From Nocardiopsis sinuspersici (GTDB lineage: Bacteria; Actinomycetota; Actinomycetes; Streptosporangiales; Streptosporangiaceae): DNA of 64,000 nt. Below are positions 53,394-62,744 of the stretch, piece after piece. The position numbers and the translations under genes were made by a program. The notes beneath the pieces were generated by a model. The model saw only the letters and a program-made list of their open reading frames with translations. It did no database searches and was not told the DNA's origin. The stretch lies in NCBI GenBank assembly GCA_008638415.1, contig VWVT01000011.1, positions 62,001-126,000 of the forward strand, given 5' to 3'. Position 1 is the stretch's first letter; every line of letters starts with the position of its first letter.

Positions 53394-54575
53394 ATGGACA
53401 TCACCTTGCTCGCTGCCATCGTCATCGCCGTCGTGCTGTTGACCGTCGTCGGATTCTTCCTGGTCAGGACCCAGCGCCCGGGCAAACCGGGCAAGGAGGA
53501 GACCACGCCCGAGGCCACCGGGGAGGCGGCGGGGGCGACCGCCGTGGAGGACCGGGAACGGGATACGGGGACCGTGCGCACGCCTCCCGCCCAGGCGCCG
53601 CCGGCCACGAGGCCCGCCGAACCCGCCGAACCGGAACTGGAGTCCCCTCCGCCCTCCGCCGGGCGCATGGTCCGCCTGCGCGCGCGACTGGCCCGCTCGC
53701 AGAGCTCCTTCGGCCAGGGGCTGCTCAACCTGCTCTCCTCCGACTCCCTGGACGAGGACGCCTGGGAGGAGATCGAGGACACCCTCATCACCGCCGACAT
53801 CGGAGTGACCTCCGCCTCGCAGATCGTGGAGAGCCTGCGCACCCGCGTCAAGGTGCTCGGCACCCGCGGCCCCGACGAGGTCCGGACGCTGCTGCGCGAG
53901 GAGCTCCTCGCCCAGATCACCACCGCCGCCGACCGCACCGTGCACACGGAGCCGCACGGTGACCGGCCGGCCGTGATCATGGTCGTGGGCGTCAACGGCA
54001 CCGGAAAGACCACCACCACCGGCAAGCTGGCCCGCGCACTGGTCGGTGACGGCCGCAGCGTGGTGCTCGGCGCCGCCGACACCTTCCGCGCCGCCGCCAG
54101 CGAGCAGCTCCAGACCTGGGGCGGCCGCGTGGGGGCCCCGGTCGTGACCAAGGAGGAGGGATCCGACCCGGCCAGTGTGGCCTTCGACGCCGTGTCGCGG
54201 GGCATCGAGGACGGCGCCGACACCGTCATCATCGACACCGCCGGGCGCCTGCACACCAAGACCGGCCTGATGGACGAACTGGGCAAGGTCAAGCGGGTCG
54301 TGGAGAAGAAGTCCCAGGTGGACGAGGTCCTGCTCGTCCTGGACGCGACCACCGGACAGAACGGCCTGCGCCAGGCACGGGTGTTCGGCGAGGTCGTGAA
54401 CGTCACGGGCATCGCGCTGACCAAGCTGGACGGCACCGCCAAGGGCGGCATCATCGTCCAGGTCCAGCGGGAGCTCGGCGTGCCGGTCAAGCTCGTCGGG
54501 CTCGGCGAGGGCCCCGACGACCTGGCGCCCTTCGACCCCGAGGTCTTCGTGGACACGATCCTGTCCGAGGACTGA
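53394..54575 (+). CDS. ftsY: Signal recognition particle receptor FtsY
   Basis: 393 residues. GTPase that docks SRP-ribosome complexes at the membrane. One N-terminal membrane segment (LLAAIVIAVVLLTVVGFFLV), then a long Pro/Glu-rich linker (to about 95), then the NG domain with GVNGTGKTTTTGKLA (about 198), DTFRAAASEQLQ, IIDTAGRLHTK, LTKLDGTAKGG and GLGEGPDDLAPFD. The membrane segment is typical of actinobacterial FtsY. Its partner ffh is 3.5 kb downstream. Confidence 0.96.
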   Translation: MDITLLAAIVIAVVLLTVVGFFLVRTQRPGKPGKEETTPEATGEAAGATAVEDRERDTGTVRTPPAQAPPATRPAEPAEPELESPPPSAGRMVRLRARLARSQSSFGQGLLNLLSSDSLDEDAWEEIEDTLITADIGVTSASQIVESLRTRVKVLGTRGPDEVRTLLREELLAQITTAADRTVHTEPHGDRPAVIMVVGVNGTGKTTTTGKLARALVGDGRSVVLGAADTFRAAASEQLQTWGGRVGAPVVTKEEGSDPASVAFDAVSRGIEDGADTVIIDTAGRLHTKTGLMDELGKVKRVVEKKSQVDEVLLVLDATTGQNGLRQARVFGEVVNVTGIALTKLDGTAKGGIIVQVQRELGVPVKLVGLGEGPDDLAPFDPEVFVDTILSED

Positions 54576-55030
54576 GCGGCACACACCGGCGACGCGGCCG
54601 GACACCCGACCGGGTGTCCGGCCGCACCCGTGTGTGGGCGGGGAGGTGACGCCGGCCGCCTCCCGGGGCGTACGGGATGTGACGCGGGACACAGGAAGGA
54701 AACCCCGGCGCAACACGGGAGGCGACCAGTTGACCGGGTCGCCGCTCCGGGCGTGAGGTGTCACGGAGCGTGCCTGCTTCGTCGCCCCGCGCGGATGTGG
54801 CGGATGCCGCTCCGTGGCGGTGCACGTGCGCCCGCACGTACCGGGGTCCCGGTTCACGGCCCCTTAACACTTCTGTCTGTCCTTTTACCCGGCCGCAACA
54901 TGTCGGGCCCAGGAGAGAAACACCCCGGTCGGAAGGTTGCCCGTGTGGTGTTCTGCACCGGGCCCGATGATGCGCTCGCTGATCGCCGCCCTCACAGACA
55001 ATCCCCCGTCCGTCCTATGGAGGCGACGCA
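54576..55030 (+). promoter_or_regulatory. Upstream region of amt
   Basis: 455 bases without a gene. The ftsY terminator is not obvious (a GGACACCCGACCGGGTGTCC hairpin is at 54600-54619). Near 54852-54867, TTCAC-n6-TTAAC fits one half of a GlnR box (TnAC-n6-nAAC); the second half is degenerate. CGCAACATG and AGGAGAG lie closer to the gene. Confidence 0.4.
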
Positions 55031-56362
55031 ATGATTGACACCGGCAACACGACGTGGCTGCTGATCAGCGCGGCCCTCGTGATGCTCATGACCCCGGGCC
55101 TGGCCTTCTTCTACGGAGGTATGTCGCGGGCGAAGAGCGTCCTGAACATGATGCTGATGAGCTTCACGAGCATCGCGGTCGTGAGCGTGCTCTGGGTGGT
55201 CGTCGGCCACTCGCTCACCTACTCCGACGGCGGCCCGGTGGACGCCTTCATCGGCGGTTTCGACTACGTGGGCCTGTCCAGCCTCATCGGTGAGATCGAG
55301 CCCGCGGACGGTGAGGGCGGAGGGGGCTACCCGCTCCTCGTCGACGCCGGATTCCAGATGATGTTCGCGGTCATCACCGTGGCCCTGATCAGCGGCGCCA
55401 TCGCCGACCGCGCCAAGTTCGGCGCCTGGATCCTCTTCGCCCCGCTCTGGGCGCTCCTGGCCTACTTCCCCGTCGCCCACTGGGTCTGGGGCAGCGGCTG
55501 GATCGGTGACCTGGAGATCGGCGGCTATGAGGTCATCGACTTCGCGGGCGGTACCGCGGTCCACATCAACGCCGGCGCCGCCGCCCTGGCCCTGACCTTC
55601 GTCCTCGGCCGCCGCAAGGGCTTCGGCTCGGAGTCGATGCGCCCCCACAACCTGCCGTTCGTCCTGCTGGGCGCCGCGCTGCTGTGGTTCGGCTGGTTCG
55701 GCTTCAACGCGGGCTCCGCCTACGCCGCCGACGGCACCGCCGCACTGGCCCTGGTCAACACCCAGGTGGCCACCGCCGCCGCCACCGGCGCCTGGATGCT
55801 CGTCGAGCGCTTCCGCTACGGCAAGGTCAGCGCCCTCGGTTTCGCCTCCGGCGCCGTCGCGGGCCTGGTCGCCATCACCCCGGCCGCCGCCAACGTCACC
55901 CCGCTGGGCGCGATCGCCGTCGGCCTGCTGTCCGGCGCCGTCTGCGCCTACGCCATCAGCTGGAAGTTCAAGTTCAAGTACGACGACGCGCTCGACGTCG
56001 TGGGCATCCACATGGTCGGCGGCATCATCGGCTCCCTGGTCCTGGGCCTCCTGGCCGCGGGTGTGACCGGCGGCTCCGACGGCCTGCTCTACGGCGGCGG
56101 CGTCGGCCTCCTGGCCGTCCAGGCCATCGCGGTCGTCGGCGTCACGGTCTACTCCTTCGCCGTCACCTGGGTCATCGCCAAGGTGATCGACCTCATCATC
56201 GGGTTCCGCATCCCCGAGGAGGTCGAGACCAACGGGCTGGACCACGAGCTGCACGCCGAGTCCGCCTACGCCTTCGACGAGCTGGACGAGACGGAGACAG
56301 AAGCGGTCTCCTCGCCGACGCCTCCGGGCGGGGAGACGACCTCGCCGCAGGTCAGGGCCTAG
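55031..56362 (+). CDS. amt: Ammonium transporter (Amt/MEP/Rh)
   Basis: 443 residues, 11 transmembrane helices. Family landmarks: LMTPGLAFFYGGMSRAKSVLN, DFAGGTAVHINAGAAALAL (first pore His), GWFGFNAGSA, and DVVGIHMVGGIIGSL (second pore His). The last 60 residues form an acidic cytoplasmic tail. GGAGGCGAC lies six bases before the ATG. Streptomyces and mycobacteria carry glnK and glnD directly downstream; here neither follows. Confidence 0.95.
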   Translation: MIDTGNTTWLLISAALVMLMTPGLAFFYGGMSRAKSVLNMMLMSFTSIAVVSVLWVVVGHSLTYSDGGPVDAFIGGFDYVGLSSLIGEIEPADGEGGGGYPLLVDAGFQMMFAVITVALISGAIADRAKFGAWILFAPLWALLAYFPVAHWVWGSGWIGDLEIGGYEVIDFAGGTAVHINAGAAALALTFVLGRRKGFGSESMRPHNLPFVLLGAALLWFGWFGFNAGSAYAADGTAALALVNTQVATAAATGAWMLVERFRYGKVSALGFASGAVAGLVAITPAAANVTPLGAIAVGLLSGAVCAYAISWKFKFKYDDALDVVGIHMVGGIIGSLVLGLLAAGVTGGSDGLLYGGGVGLLAVQAIAVVGVTVYSFAVTWVIAKVIDLIIGFRIPEEVETNGLDHELHAESAYAFDELDETETEAVSSPTPPGGETTSPQVRA

Positions 56363-56414
56363 GCCTCAACGTCGAGGCCGCGGGCCTTCACCGTTGACGC
56401 GGTGAGGTGTTCCA

Positions 56415-56445
56415 GGGGCTGGCGGGAGTCACTCCCGTCAGCCCC
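56415..56445 (+). terminator. Terminator after amt
   Basis: 13-bp stem (56415-56427 with 56433-56445, one G-T pair), loop of five bases, weak tail GTTCGTATGTT. It lies 53 bases after the stop and confirms that amt is monocistronic. Confidence 0.78.
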
Positions 56446-56759
56446 GTTCGTATGTTCGGATACTCTTCGTGGCATATGTGGGCATTCATGGATCCGTATT
56501 GGCCATGACCTGCGTATCGGTTCGATACCCTTTCTGAGCGGTGCGGCGGTGGATCCCGGGCACGGGGGCGCCTGGTCGACGGCGAACAGCCCGTCACGGA
56601 ACCGTCCCGGGTCCCCGTGAAGAGCACGAGGCGAAACCCGGAGCCGCACATCCGCGTCTCACGCCGAGAAACGGGTCAGGGCCGTGCGTTCATCCCCCCG
56701 CCCACCCGGAAACCATGCTGATTCGTACAGTGCCCCACATGTCGGGGTCAGGAGGCAAG
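56446..56759 (+). promoter_or_regulatory. Intergenic region before the lipoprotein gene
   Basis: 314 bases without a convincing gene. 56450-56530 is AT-rich (GGATACTCTTCGTGGCATATG, GTATCGGTTCGATACCC). TACCCT at 56526-56531 is a likely -10. A short palindrome GTATCGGTTCGATAC (56514-56528) overlaps it and could be an operator. Confidence 0.4.
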
Positions 56760-57968
56760 ATGGCGCCGGTTAGTCATATCAGGGGTCGCAGGGGCGGGCG
56801 CGCCGCGCTCGCCGCCGCGGGCGCGGTCGTCGCGCTCGGGTCGGCCGGATGCTCCATCGACCTCAGCCACCTGCGCCCGGGCGGCGGGGGAGACGGGGAG
56901 CCCAGCCCCGAACCCGCCGAGCCGGTCGCCGCCGCACCCCTCGTGGAGGAGGCCCTGGCCGACCTCGCCTCCTACCCGGCGCTCACCGCCACCGGCCAGG
57001 TCGCCGAGAGCGTGGACTCCTCCGACGTGCGCGACACCTCCCTGACCGTGGCCGACTCCGGCACGGCCAGCGGCACGGTCCGCGCCAACGGCATCGAGGC
57101 CGAGCTGATCAGCGCCGACAGCAAGCTCTTCATCCGCGCCGCGGAGAACTTCTGGCTCGACCAGGGCGTCTTCAGCCCCGACTTCGACGACTTCGACGGC
57201 AACTGGGTGCGCGCCTCCGCGGCCCAGGCCGGGTTCGACCCGAGCGCCGTCCTGGTCCCCTCGGAGCTCTCCGCCGCCCTGGGAGGGATCGCGCTGGAGT
57301 CGGACGAGGCCGTGGAGGAGAACCTGGACGGCACCCTCACCTACCGGATCGACCTGGCCGGCGAGCGCAACCAGATGTGGATCAACGCCGAGACCGAGCA
57401 GGTCCAGCGCATCGCCATCGAGGAGCTCGTCCCCGAGGAGGCCGAGAGCGGCCCGCAGGTCCGCCTGGACCTGGCCGAGGCCGACACCGCCGCGGTCGAG
57501 GAGCTCTACGACGGCGTCATCGCCACCGCCGAGGAGGAGCTGACCGGTTCCCGGGACGCCCGTATCGAGGTGGGCTGGGACGGCAGCCCCAGCATGTCGT
57601 GCGAGGAGGGCCCCGACTGCACCTGGTCCGGCACCGTGCGCGACGCGGGCGGCGACGGCAGCGGTACGGTCACCGTGCGCATGGACGTCACCTTCAGCAA
57701 CGCCGACATCGGTGAGCAGAAGTGCGAGGACAGCGGCGAGCTGGAGGCGGGCAGCACCCTGGAGCTGTCGTGCGGCGCCAACTACAACATCGTCAGCGCC
57801 GAGCAGCAGACCTACCCCATCGACGGGGAGGCGCAGCTCTCCACGTACGGGCTGACCGGTGGCCAGCAGGAGAAGATGCTGGCCGGCCTCAAGGAGCAGC
57901 GCGAGGCCACCCTGTCGGGGAACAGCTCTCCCTCCGAGGGAACGGAGGGGGAGGAGAGCGGCAACTGA
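56760..57968 (+). CDS. Secreted lipoprotein, LppX/LprG-like N-terminal domain
   Basis: 402 residues. Signal peptide and lipobox (VVALGSAGCS, Cys about residue 29). An N-terminal region (about 55-220) is patterned like LppX/LprG lipid carriers (SADSKLFIRAAENFWLDQG, WINAETEQVQRIAIEEL). A second part (about 270-380) has four cysteines in two pairs (SCEEGPDCTW, CEDSGEL...LSCGANY) suggesting disulfides. The tail is Ser/Glu-rich. GGAGG lies five bases before the ATG; ATGs at 56715 and 56739 are in frame. No function can be assigned. Confidence 0.8.
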   Translation: MAPVSHIRGRRGGRAALAAAGAVVALGSAGCSIDLSHLRPGGGGDGEPSPEPAEPVAAAPLVEEALADLASYPALTATGQVAESVDSSDVRDTSLTVADSGTASGTVRANGIEAELISADSKLFIRAAENFWLDQGVFSPDFDDFDGNWVRASAAQAGFDPSAVLVPSELSAALGGIALESDEAVEENLDGTLTYRIDLAGERNQMWINAETEQVQRIAIEELVPEEAESGPQVRLDLAEADTAAVEELYDGVIATAEEELTGSRDARIEVGWDGSPSMSCEEGPDCTWSGTVRDAGGDGSGTVTVRMDVTFSNADIGEQKCEDSGELEAGSTLELSCGANYNIVSAEQQTYPIDGEAQLSTYGLTGGQQEKMLAGLKEQREATLSGNSSPSEGTEGEESGN

Positions 57969-58044
57969 CCCGCGGTCCCCGCCGCACGATCCCGCGTACC
58001 GACACCTCACCTTCCCGTGATACTCCAGGGTGACGTGGGACGGG

Positions 58045-58050
58045 TAGGCT
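58045..58050 (+). promoter_or_regulatory. Possible -10 of ffh
   Basis: TAGGCT, 37 bases before the GTG of ffh, in the context GACGGGTAGGCTGGGAG. The same hexamer precedes lepB. No clear -35. Confidence 0.4.
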
Positions 58051-58087
58051 GGGAGACCAATTCCGAGACGAAGGACTGGCCACACTC

Positions 58088-59680
58088 GTGTTCGAGACGC
58101 TTTCCGACCGGCTGACATCGGTCTTCTCCTCGCTGCGCGGCAAGGGGCGCCTGTCCGAGGAGGACATCAACGCGACCGCGCGGGAGATCCGTCTCGCGCT
58201 GCTGGAGGCGGACGTCGCGCTGCCGGTGGTCCGCGAGTTCATCTCGCGGGTCAAGGAGCGCGCGCGGGGCGAGGAGGTGTCCAAGGCCCTCAACCCGGCA
58301 CAGCAGGTCATCAAGATCGTCAACGGGGAACTGGTCGAGATCCTCGGTGGCGAGACCCGGCAGGTCCGCTTCGCCAAGAACCCGCCGACCGTGATCATGC
58401 TCGCGGGCCTCCAGGGCGCCGGTAAGACCACTCTGGCGGGCAAGCTCGCCAAGTGGCTGGCGGCCGACCGCAACACCCCGCTGCTGGTCGCCGCCGACCT
58501 GCAGCGCCCCAACGCCGTCACGCAGCTACAGGTGGTCGGTGAGCGCGCCGGGACGCCCGTGTTCGCGCCCGAGCCCGGCAACGGCGTCGGCGACCCGGTC
58601 CAGGTCGCCCGCGAGTCGGTCGAGCACGCCCGCCGCAACAACCACAACGTGGTGATCATCGACACGGCCGGCCGTCTCGGCGTGGACAGCGAGATGATGC
58701 AGCAGGCCGCGGACATCCGTGACGCGGTCAGCCCCGACGAGATCCTGTTCGTCGTCGACGCGATGATCGGCCAGGACGCGGTCAACACCGCGCAGGCCTT
58801 CCTCGACGGCGTCGGCTACGACGCGGTGGCGCTCACCAAGCTGGACGGTGACGCGCGCGGCGGTGCGGCCCTGTCCATCCGGCACATCACCGGCCGTCCC
58901 ATCATGTTCGCGTCCACCGGCGAGAAGCTGGAGGACTTCGACCTCTTCCACCCGGACCGGATGGCCTCGCGCATCCTGGACATGGGTGACGTGCTCACGC
59001 TCATCGAGCAGGCGCAGCGCACGTTCGACGAGGCCGAGGTCGAGAAGATGGCCTCGACCATGACCTCGGACGAGGACTTCACGCTGGACGACTTCCTCCA
59101 GCAGATGTCGATGGTCCGCAAGCTCGGCCCGATCGGGAACCTGCTCGGCATGATGCCCGGTATGGGGCAGATGCGTGAGCAGATCGACAGCATCGACGAC
59201 AAGGACCTGGACCGTATCCAGGCGATCATCCAGTCGATGACCCCGGGCGAGCGCTCGAACCCGAAGTCGATCAACGGCTCGCGCCGCCTGCGCATCGCCA
59301 ACGGCTCCGGTACGCAGGTCAGCGACGTCAACGGCCTGGTCACCCGCTTCTTCGAGGCGCAGAAGATGATGCGCAAGATGAAGAACGGCGGCGGCATGCC
59401 GGGCATGCCCGGGGCGCCGGGCGGCGGTGGCAACCGCAAGAAGGCCAAGGCCCAGGCCAAGAAGCTGAAGAAGGGCAAGCAGCGCAGCGGCAACCCGATG
59501 AAGGCCCGCCAGCAGGAGGCCGAGCGCGCCGCCGAGCGGCAGCGGCGCCAGGAGGAGGGCGGCCAGCAGGCGCCGCAGCTGCCCCCGGGCCTGGGCGGCG
59601 ACCAGCCCAAGCTCCCGCCCGGCCTCGGCGGCGGCCCCAACATGCCGGACCTGTCGAACTTCAAGTTCCCGAAGAAGTAG
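58088..59680 (+). CDS. ffh: Signal recognition particle protein Ffh
   Basis: 530 residues. GTPase of SRP that binds signal sequences and 4.5S RNA. N domain then G domain: GLQGAGKTTLAGKLA (about 106), DLQRPNAVTQL, IIDTAGRLG, LTKLDGDARGGAALS. The M domain (about 300-435) is Met-rich (LLGMMPGMGQMREQI, SGTQVSDVNGLVTRFFEAQKMMRKM). The C terminus is a Lys-rich then PPGLGG-repeat tail of about 90 residues. GTG start, AAGGA about 13 bases upstream. Works with FtsY, encoded nearby. Confidence 0.97.
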   Translation: MFETLSDRLTSVFSSLRGKGRLSEEDINATAREIRLALLEADVALPVVREFISRVKERARGEEVSKALNPAQQVIKIVNGELVEILGGETRQVRFAKNPPTVIMLAGLQGAGKTTLAGKLAKWLAADRNTPLLVAADLQRPNAVTQLQVVGERAGTPVFAPEPGNGVGDPVQVARESVEHARRNNHNVVIIDTAGRLGVDSEMMQQAADIRDAVSPDEILFVVDAMIGQDAVNTAQAFLDGVGYDAVALTKLDGDARGGAALSIRHITGRPIMFASTGEKLEDFDLFHPDRMASRILDMGDVLTLIEQAQRTFDEAEVEKMASTMTSDEDFTLDDFLQQMSMVRKLGPIGNLLGMMPGMGQMREQIDSIDDKDLDRIQAIIQSMTPGERSNPKSINGSRRLRIANGSGTQVSDVNGLVTRFFEAQKMMRKMKNGGGMPGMPGAPGGGGNRKKAKAQAKKLKKGKQRSGNPMKARQQEAERAAERQRRQEEGGQQAPQLPPGLGGDQPKLPPGLGGGPNMPDLSNFKFPKK

Positions 59681-59737
59681 CGCGGTCAGCGGCTCTTCCC
59701 TCCGTCGCGCGGCGGGCGGAGCGCTACCATGCCTACG

Positions 59738-59768
59738 GCGGCCCGTCCACGTTCCGGGGGCGGGCCGC
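59738..59768 (+). terminator. Possible terminator after ffh
   Basis: GCGGCCCG (59738-59745) pairs with CGGGCCGC (59761-59768), loop 15 bases, no T tail. A perfect palindrome TAGTCGACTA (59830-59839) beyond it lies in the presumed rpsP promoter area. Confidence 0.45.
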
Positions 59769-59959
59769 TCCCGTCAGGGTGCCCCGCGGTGTCGTGTGCA
59801 GGGAACCCGTCCGCGTCTGGCACAATGAGTAGTCGACTAACGGTGACGGGCCAGCCCTCTAACTAGCCCGCCACTCACGTCTGTCCCGCCGGGTGCCACA
59901 ACCCCACGTGGTTTCACCGACGGGCGCCTCACACCGTTAATCGGGAGAAGACCACTCCA

Positions 59960-60475
59960 GTGGCTGTCAAACTGAAGCTCAAGCGTATGGGCAAGATCCG
60001 TACGCCCCAGTACCGCATCATCGTCGCCGACGCCCGCAACAAGCGTGATGGCCGGGCGATCGAGGAGATCGGCAAGTACCACCCCAAGGAGCACCCGAGC
60101 CTCATCGAGGTCGACTCCGAGCGGGCCCAGTACTGGCTGTCCGTGGGCGCCCAGCCCTCCGACGCGGTCAAGGTCCTCCTTCGCAAGACCGGTGACTGGC
60201 AGAAGTTCAAGGGCCTGCCCGCTCCGGCTCCGCTCCAGGTCGCCGAGCCCAAGGACCCTGAGGCCAAGGAAGCCGCCTTCCAGGCCGCGCTGAAGGAGCT
60301 CGTGCTCCCCGGCGCCGAGGGCAAGGGCAAGGGCAAGAAGTCCGAGAAGAAGGCGGACAAGGCTGAGAAGCCCGCCGAGCCCGCCGCGACCGAGAAGAAG
60401 GCCGACAAGGCGGACAAGGCTGAGAAGCCCGCCGAGACCGCCACGGCCGAGAAGAAGTCCGAGGGCGAGGCCTGA
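59960..60475 (+). CDS. rpsP: 30S ribosomal protein S16 with charged C-terminal extension
   Basis: 171 residues. The first 85 or so ([63 protein letters not shown]) are S16. The rest is an actinobacterial extension ending in Lys/Ala/Glu repeats ([10 protein letters not shown] twice). GTG start with GGGAGAAG about ten bases upstream. Heads the rpsP-khpA transcript. A 120-base leader with AT patches precedes it. Confidence 0.96.
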   Translation: MAVKLKLKRMGKIRTPQYRIIVADARNKRDGRAIEEIGKYHPKEHPSLIEVDSERAQYWLSVGAQPSDAVKVLLRKTGDWQKFKGLPAPAPLQVAEPKDPEAKEAAFQAALKELVLPGAEGKGKGKKSEKKADKAEKPAEPAATEKKADKADKAEKPAETATAEKKSEGEA

Positions 60476-60476
60476 C

Positions 60477-60719
60477 GTGCTGGAAGAGGCGCTTGAGCAC
60501 CTCGTGAAGGGGATCGTTGCGAACTCCGACGATGTCCAGGTGAGAGCCAAGAGGCTCCGCAAGGGCAAAGTCCTGGAGGTCCGGGTCCATCCCGACGACC
60601 TGGGCAAGGTGATCGGCCGCAACGGCCGCACCGCCAAGGCACTGAGGACCGTCATCGGCTCCCTGGCCGGGGGCCGCTACGTCCGCGTGGACCTGTTGGA
60701 CCTGCACGAAGTGCGCTGA
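60477..60719 (+). CDS. khpA: KH-domain RNA-binding protein KhpA
   Basis: 80 residues. A single KH domain with VIGRNGRTAKALRTVIGS carrying the GxxG loop. In other bacteria KhpA pairs with KhpB (Jag) and binds many RNAs. The GTG is one base after the rpsP stop, so translation is coupled. Two hairpins follow, separating it from rimM. Confidence 0.95.
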   Translation: MLEEALEHLVKGIVANSDDVQVRAKRLRKGKVLEVRVHPDDLGKVIGRNGRTAKALRTVIGSLAGGRYVRVDLLDLHEVR

Positions 60720-60729
60720 CGCGCCTCAA

Positions 60730-60759
60730 GGGGCGCCGACCGCGAACGGTCGGCGCCCC
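60730..60759 (+). terminator. First hairpin after khpA
   Basis: Perfect 12-bp stem (60730-60741 with 60748-60759), loop of six bases, no T tail. It works in tandem with the next hairpin. Confidence 0.65.
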
Positions 60760-60763
60760 GCAG

Positions 60764-60800
60764 CCGTGCCCGGGGCGACTCGCCCCGGGCACGGTTTTCT
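60764..60800 (+). terminator. Intrinsic terminator between khpA and rimM
   Basis: Perfect 12-bp stem CCGTGCCCGGGG (60764-60775) with 60783-60794, seven-base loop, followed by TTTTCT. Strong; some read-through or a separate promoter must supply rimM-trmD. Confidence 0.85.
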
Positions 60801-60846
60801 CTCCACGTCCCCGCGAACGCGGGACGGACCAAGAACGGGAGTTCCC

Positions 60847-61359
60847 ATGCGACTCGTTGTCGGCCGGATCGGCCGCGCGCACGGCATCCGCGGTGACGTC
60901 GCCGTCGACGTGCGCACGGACGACCCGGAGGCGCGGTTCGCCGACGGCTCCGTACTGGAGACCGACCCGGCCGGAGCCGGTCCGCTGACCGTCTCCTCCA
61001 CCCGCCGCCACAGCGGCCGCCTGCTGGTGCGCTTCAAGGGCGTGGCCGGCCGCGACGCCGCCGAGAGGCTGCGCGGCACCCTCCTGCTCGTGGACTCTGC
61101 GGAGATCGCCCCCCTGGACGACCCGGACGAGTTCCACGACCACGAACTCGTCGGCCTGGACGCGGTCACCACCGACGGCGAGCCGGTCGGCACGGTGGAG
61201 GACGTCCTTCACCACGCACAGGACGTCCTGGTCATCACCACTCCCGAGGGCGGTGAGGTCCTCGTGCCCTTCGTGGCCGCCCTCGTCCCCGAGGTCGACG
61301 TCGCCGGAGGCCGGATCGTCCTGGACCCCCCGCCCGGCCTGCTCGACCTCGCCGACTGA
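60847..61359 (+). CDS. rimM: 16S rRNA processing protein RimM
   Basis: 170 residues. Assembly factor for the 30S head. [20 protein letters not shown] is the N-terminal signature; the PRC-barrel is at about 95-165 ([51 protein letters not shown]). GGGAG lies six bases before the ATG. trmD follows after 11 bases. Confidence 0.96.
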   Translation: MRLVVGRIGRAHGIRGDVAVDVRTDDPEARFADGSVLETDPAGAGPLTVSSTRRHSGRLLVRFKGVAGRDAAERLRGTLLLVDSAEIAPLDDPDEFHDHELVGLDAVTTDGEPVGTVEDVLHHAQDVLVITTPEGGEVLVPFVAALVPEVDVAGGRIVLDPPPGLLDLAD

Positions 61360-61370
61360 AGGGGCACGCC

Positions 61371-62135
61371 GTGCGTATCGACATCATCAGCATCTTCCCC
61401 GACTACTTCGGCCCCCTGGACCTGTCCCTGATCGGCAGGGCACGCGTCTCCGGCCTGCTCGACGTGCGCGTGCACGACCTGCGCACGTGGACCCACGACC
61501 GGCACAACACCGTGGACGACACGCCCTACGGCGGCGGTCCCGGCATGGTCATGAAACCCGAGCCGTGGGGCGAGGCGCTCGACGAGGTCGTGGCGGGCGG
61601 GCCCGCGCGGCTGATCCTGCCCACCCCCAGCGGCCGCCCGTTCCGCCAGGCCGACGCCGAGCGCCTGGCCGGCGAGGAGCACCTGGTCTTCGGATGCGGC
61701 CGCTACGAGGGCATCGACTCCCGGGTCGCGGCCGACGCGGCGGACCGGATGCCCGTCGAGGAGGTCAGCATCGGCGACTACGTGCTCAACGGCGGCGAGT
61801 CCGCCACGCTGGTGATGGTCGAGGCGATCACACGGCTGCTGCCGGGTGTGCTCGGAAACACGGAGTCGGCGGTGCAGGACTCCTTCGCCTCCGGCGGCAT
61901 GGAGAACCTGATGGAGGGGCCGGTCTACACCAAGCCCGCCGCCTGGCGCGGCCGGGAGGTGCCCCCGGTGCTGCTGTCGGGAAACCACGGCGCCGTGGAC
62001 CGCTGGCGCCGCGACCAGGCACTGCGCAGGACCGCGCGCAACCGCCCCGACCTGGTCGCCGCCCTGCCCGAGGAGGCCCTGGACCGGCGCGACCGCGAGG
62101 TCATCGCGGAGGAGGCCGTTCGAGACGCCACCTGA
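61371..62135 (+). CDS. trmD: tRNA (guanine37-N1)-methyltransferase
   Basis: 254 residues, SPOUT superfamily. [23 protein letters not shown] starts the knot domain; [29 protein letters not shown] and [21 protein letters not shown] form the knot and SAM pocket; [18 protein letters not shown] is the C-terminal signature. GTG start. Co-transcribed with rimM. Confidence 0.97.
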   Translation: MRIDIISIFPDYFGPLDLSLIGRARVSGLLDVRVHDLRTWTHDRHNTVDDTPYGGGPGMVMKPEPWGEALDEVVAGGPARLILPTPSGRPFRQADAERLAGEEHLVFGCGRYEGIDSRVAADAADRMPVEEVSIGDYVLNGGESATLVMVEAITRLLPGVLGNTESAVQDSFASGGMENLMEGPVYTKPAAWRGREVPPVLLSGNHGAVDRWRRDQALRRTARNRPDLVAALPEEALDRRDREVIAEEAVRDAT

Positions 62136-62319
62136 GGTGTGGCAAACTGGGTGGGTTCCCCCCAGGTGATCGGCGGCATCCGCATGCCGGCGGCACGACG
62201 TCGGCCTCTGTGACGGTCACCCGGGCGGTTCGAAAGTTCAGACCCACAAGGGCCCTCGCCCGCGCACCCCTCCCCCTCGGGGGACAGGACGCGGAGCGCT
62301 ACCGATGAGGATTCGCGAG

Positions 62320-62664
62320 ATGCACACCGCCATTCAGGAGCTGGAGAAGGCCCAGCTGCGTTCCGACGTCCCGGACTTCCGTCCGGGTGACACCCTCAAC
62401 GTCCACGTCCGTGTGACCGAGGGCAACCGTACCCGTGTCCAGGTCTTCAAGGGCGTTGTCATCCGCCGCCAGGGCGCGGGCAGCCGCGAGACCTTCACCA
62501 TCCGCAAGGTGAGCTACGGCGTGGGCGTGGAGCGTACCTTCCCGATCCACACCCCGGCCGTCGAGAAGTACGAGGTCGCCGCCCGCGGCCGCGTGCGTCG
62601 CGCCAAGCTGTACTACCTGCGTGAGCTGCGGGGCAAGGCCGCCCGCATCCGCGAGCGCCGCTAG
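62320..62664 (+). CDS. rplS: 50S ribosomal protein L19
   Basis: 114 residues from the ATG at 62320 ([24 protein letters not shown]). [37 protein letters not shown] is the L19 signature. An in-frame ATG at 62305 would add five residues; GAGG eight bases before 62320 favours the shorter form. It is 184 bases after trmD, so it may have its own promoter. Confidence 0.96.
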   Translation: MHTAIQELEKAQLRSDVPDFRPGDTLNVHVRVTEGNRTRVQVFKGVVIRRQGAGSRETFTIRKVSYGVGVERTFPIHTPAVEKYEVAARGRVRRAKLYYLRELRGKAARIRERR

Positions 62665-62730
62665 CGGCCGCAGACCCTCACACGCGCTTTTCACGGGTCG
62701 AAACCCTCCGCTCCCGGCAGGGGCTCAGGA

Positions 62731-62736
62731 TAGGCT
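62731..62736 (+). promoter_or_regulatory. Leaderless -10 element of lepB
   Basis: TAGGCT ends eight bases before the ATG at 62745. There is no ribosome site there, so a leaderless transcript is suggested, which supports the upstream of two candidate lepB starts. Confidence 0.45.
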
Positions 62737-62744
62737 TCGACTCG

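Noticed and set aside
54852..54890. Complete GlnR operator upstream of amt
   Set aside because: Only one of the two half-site pairs fits, so I kept it only as a weak finding.
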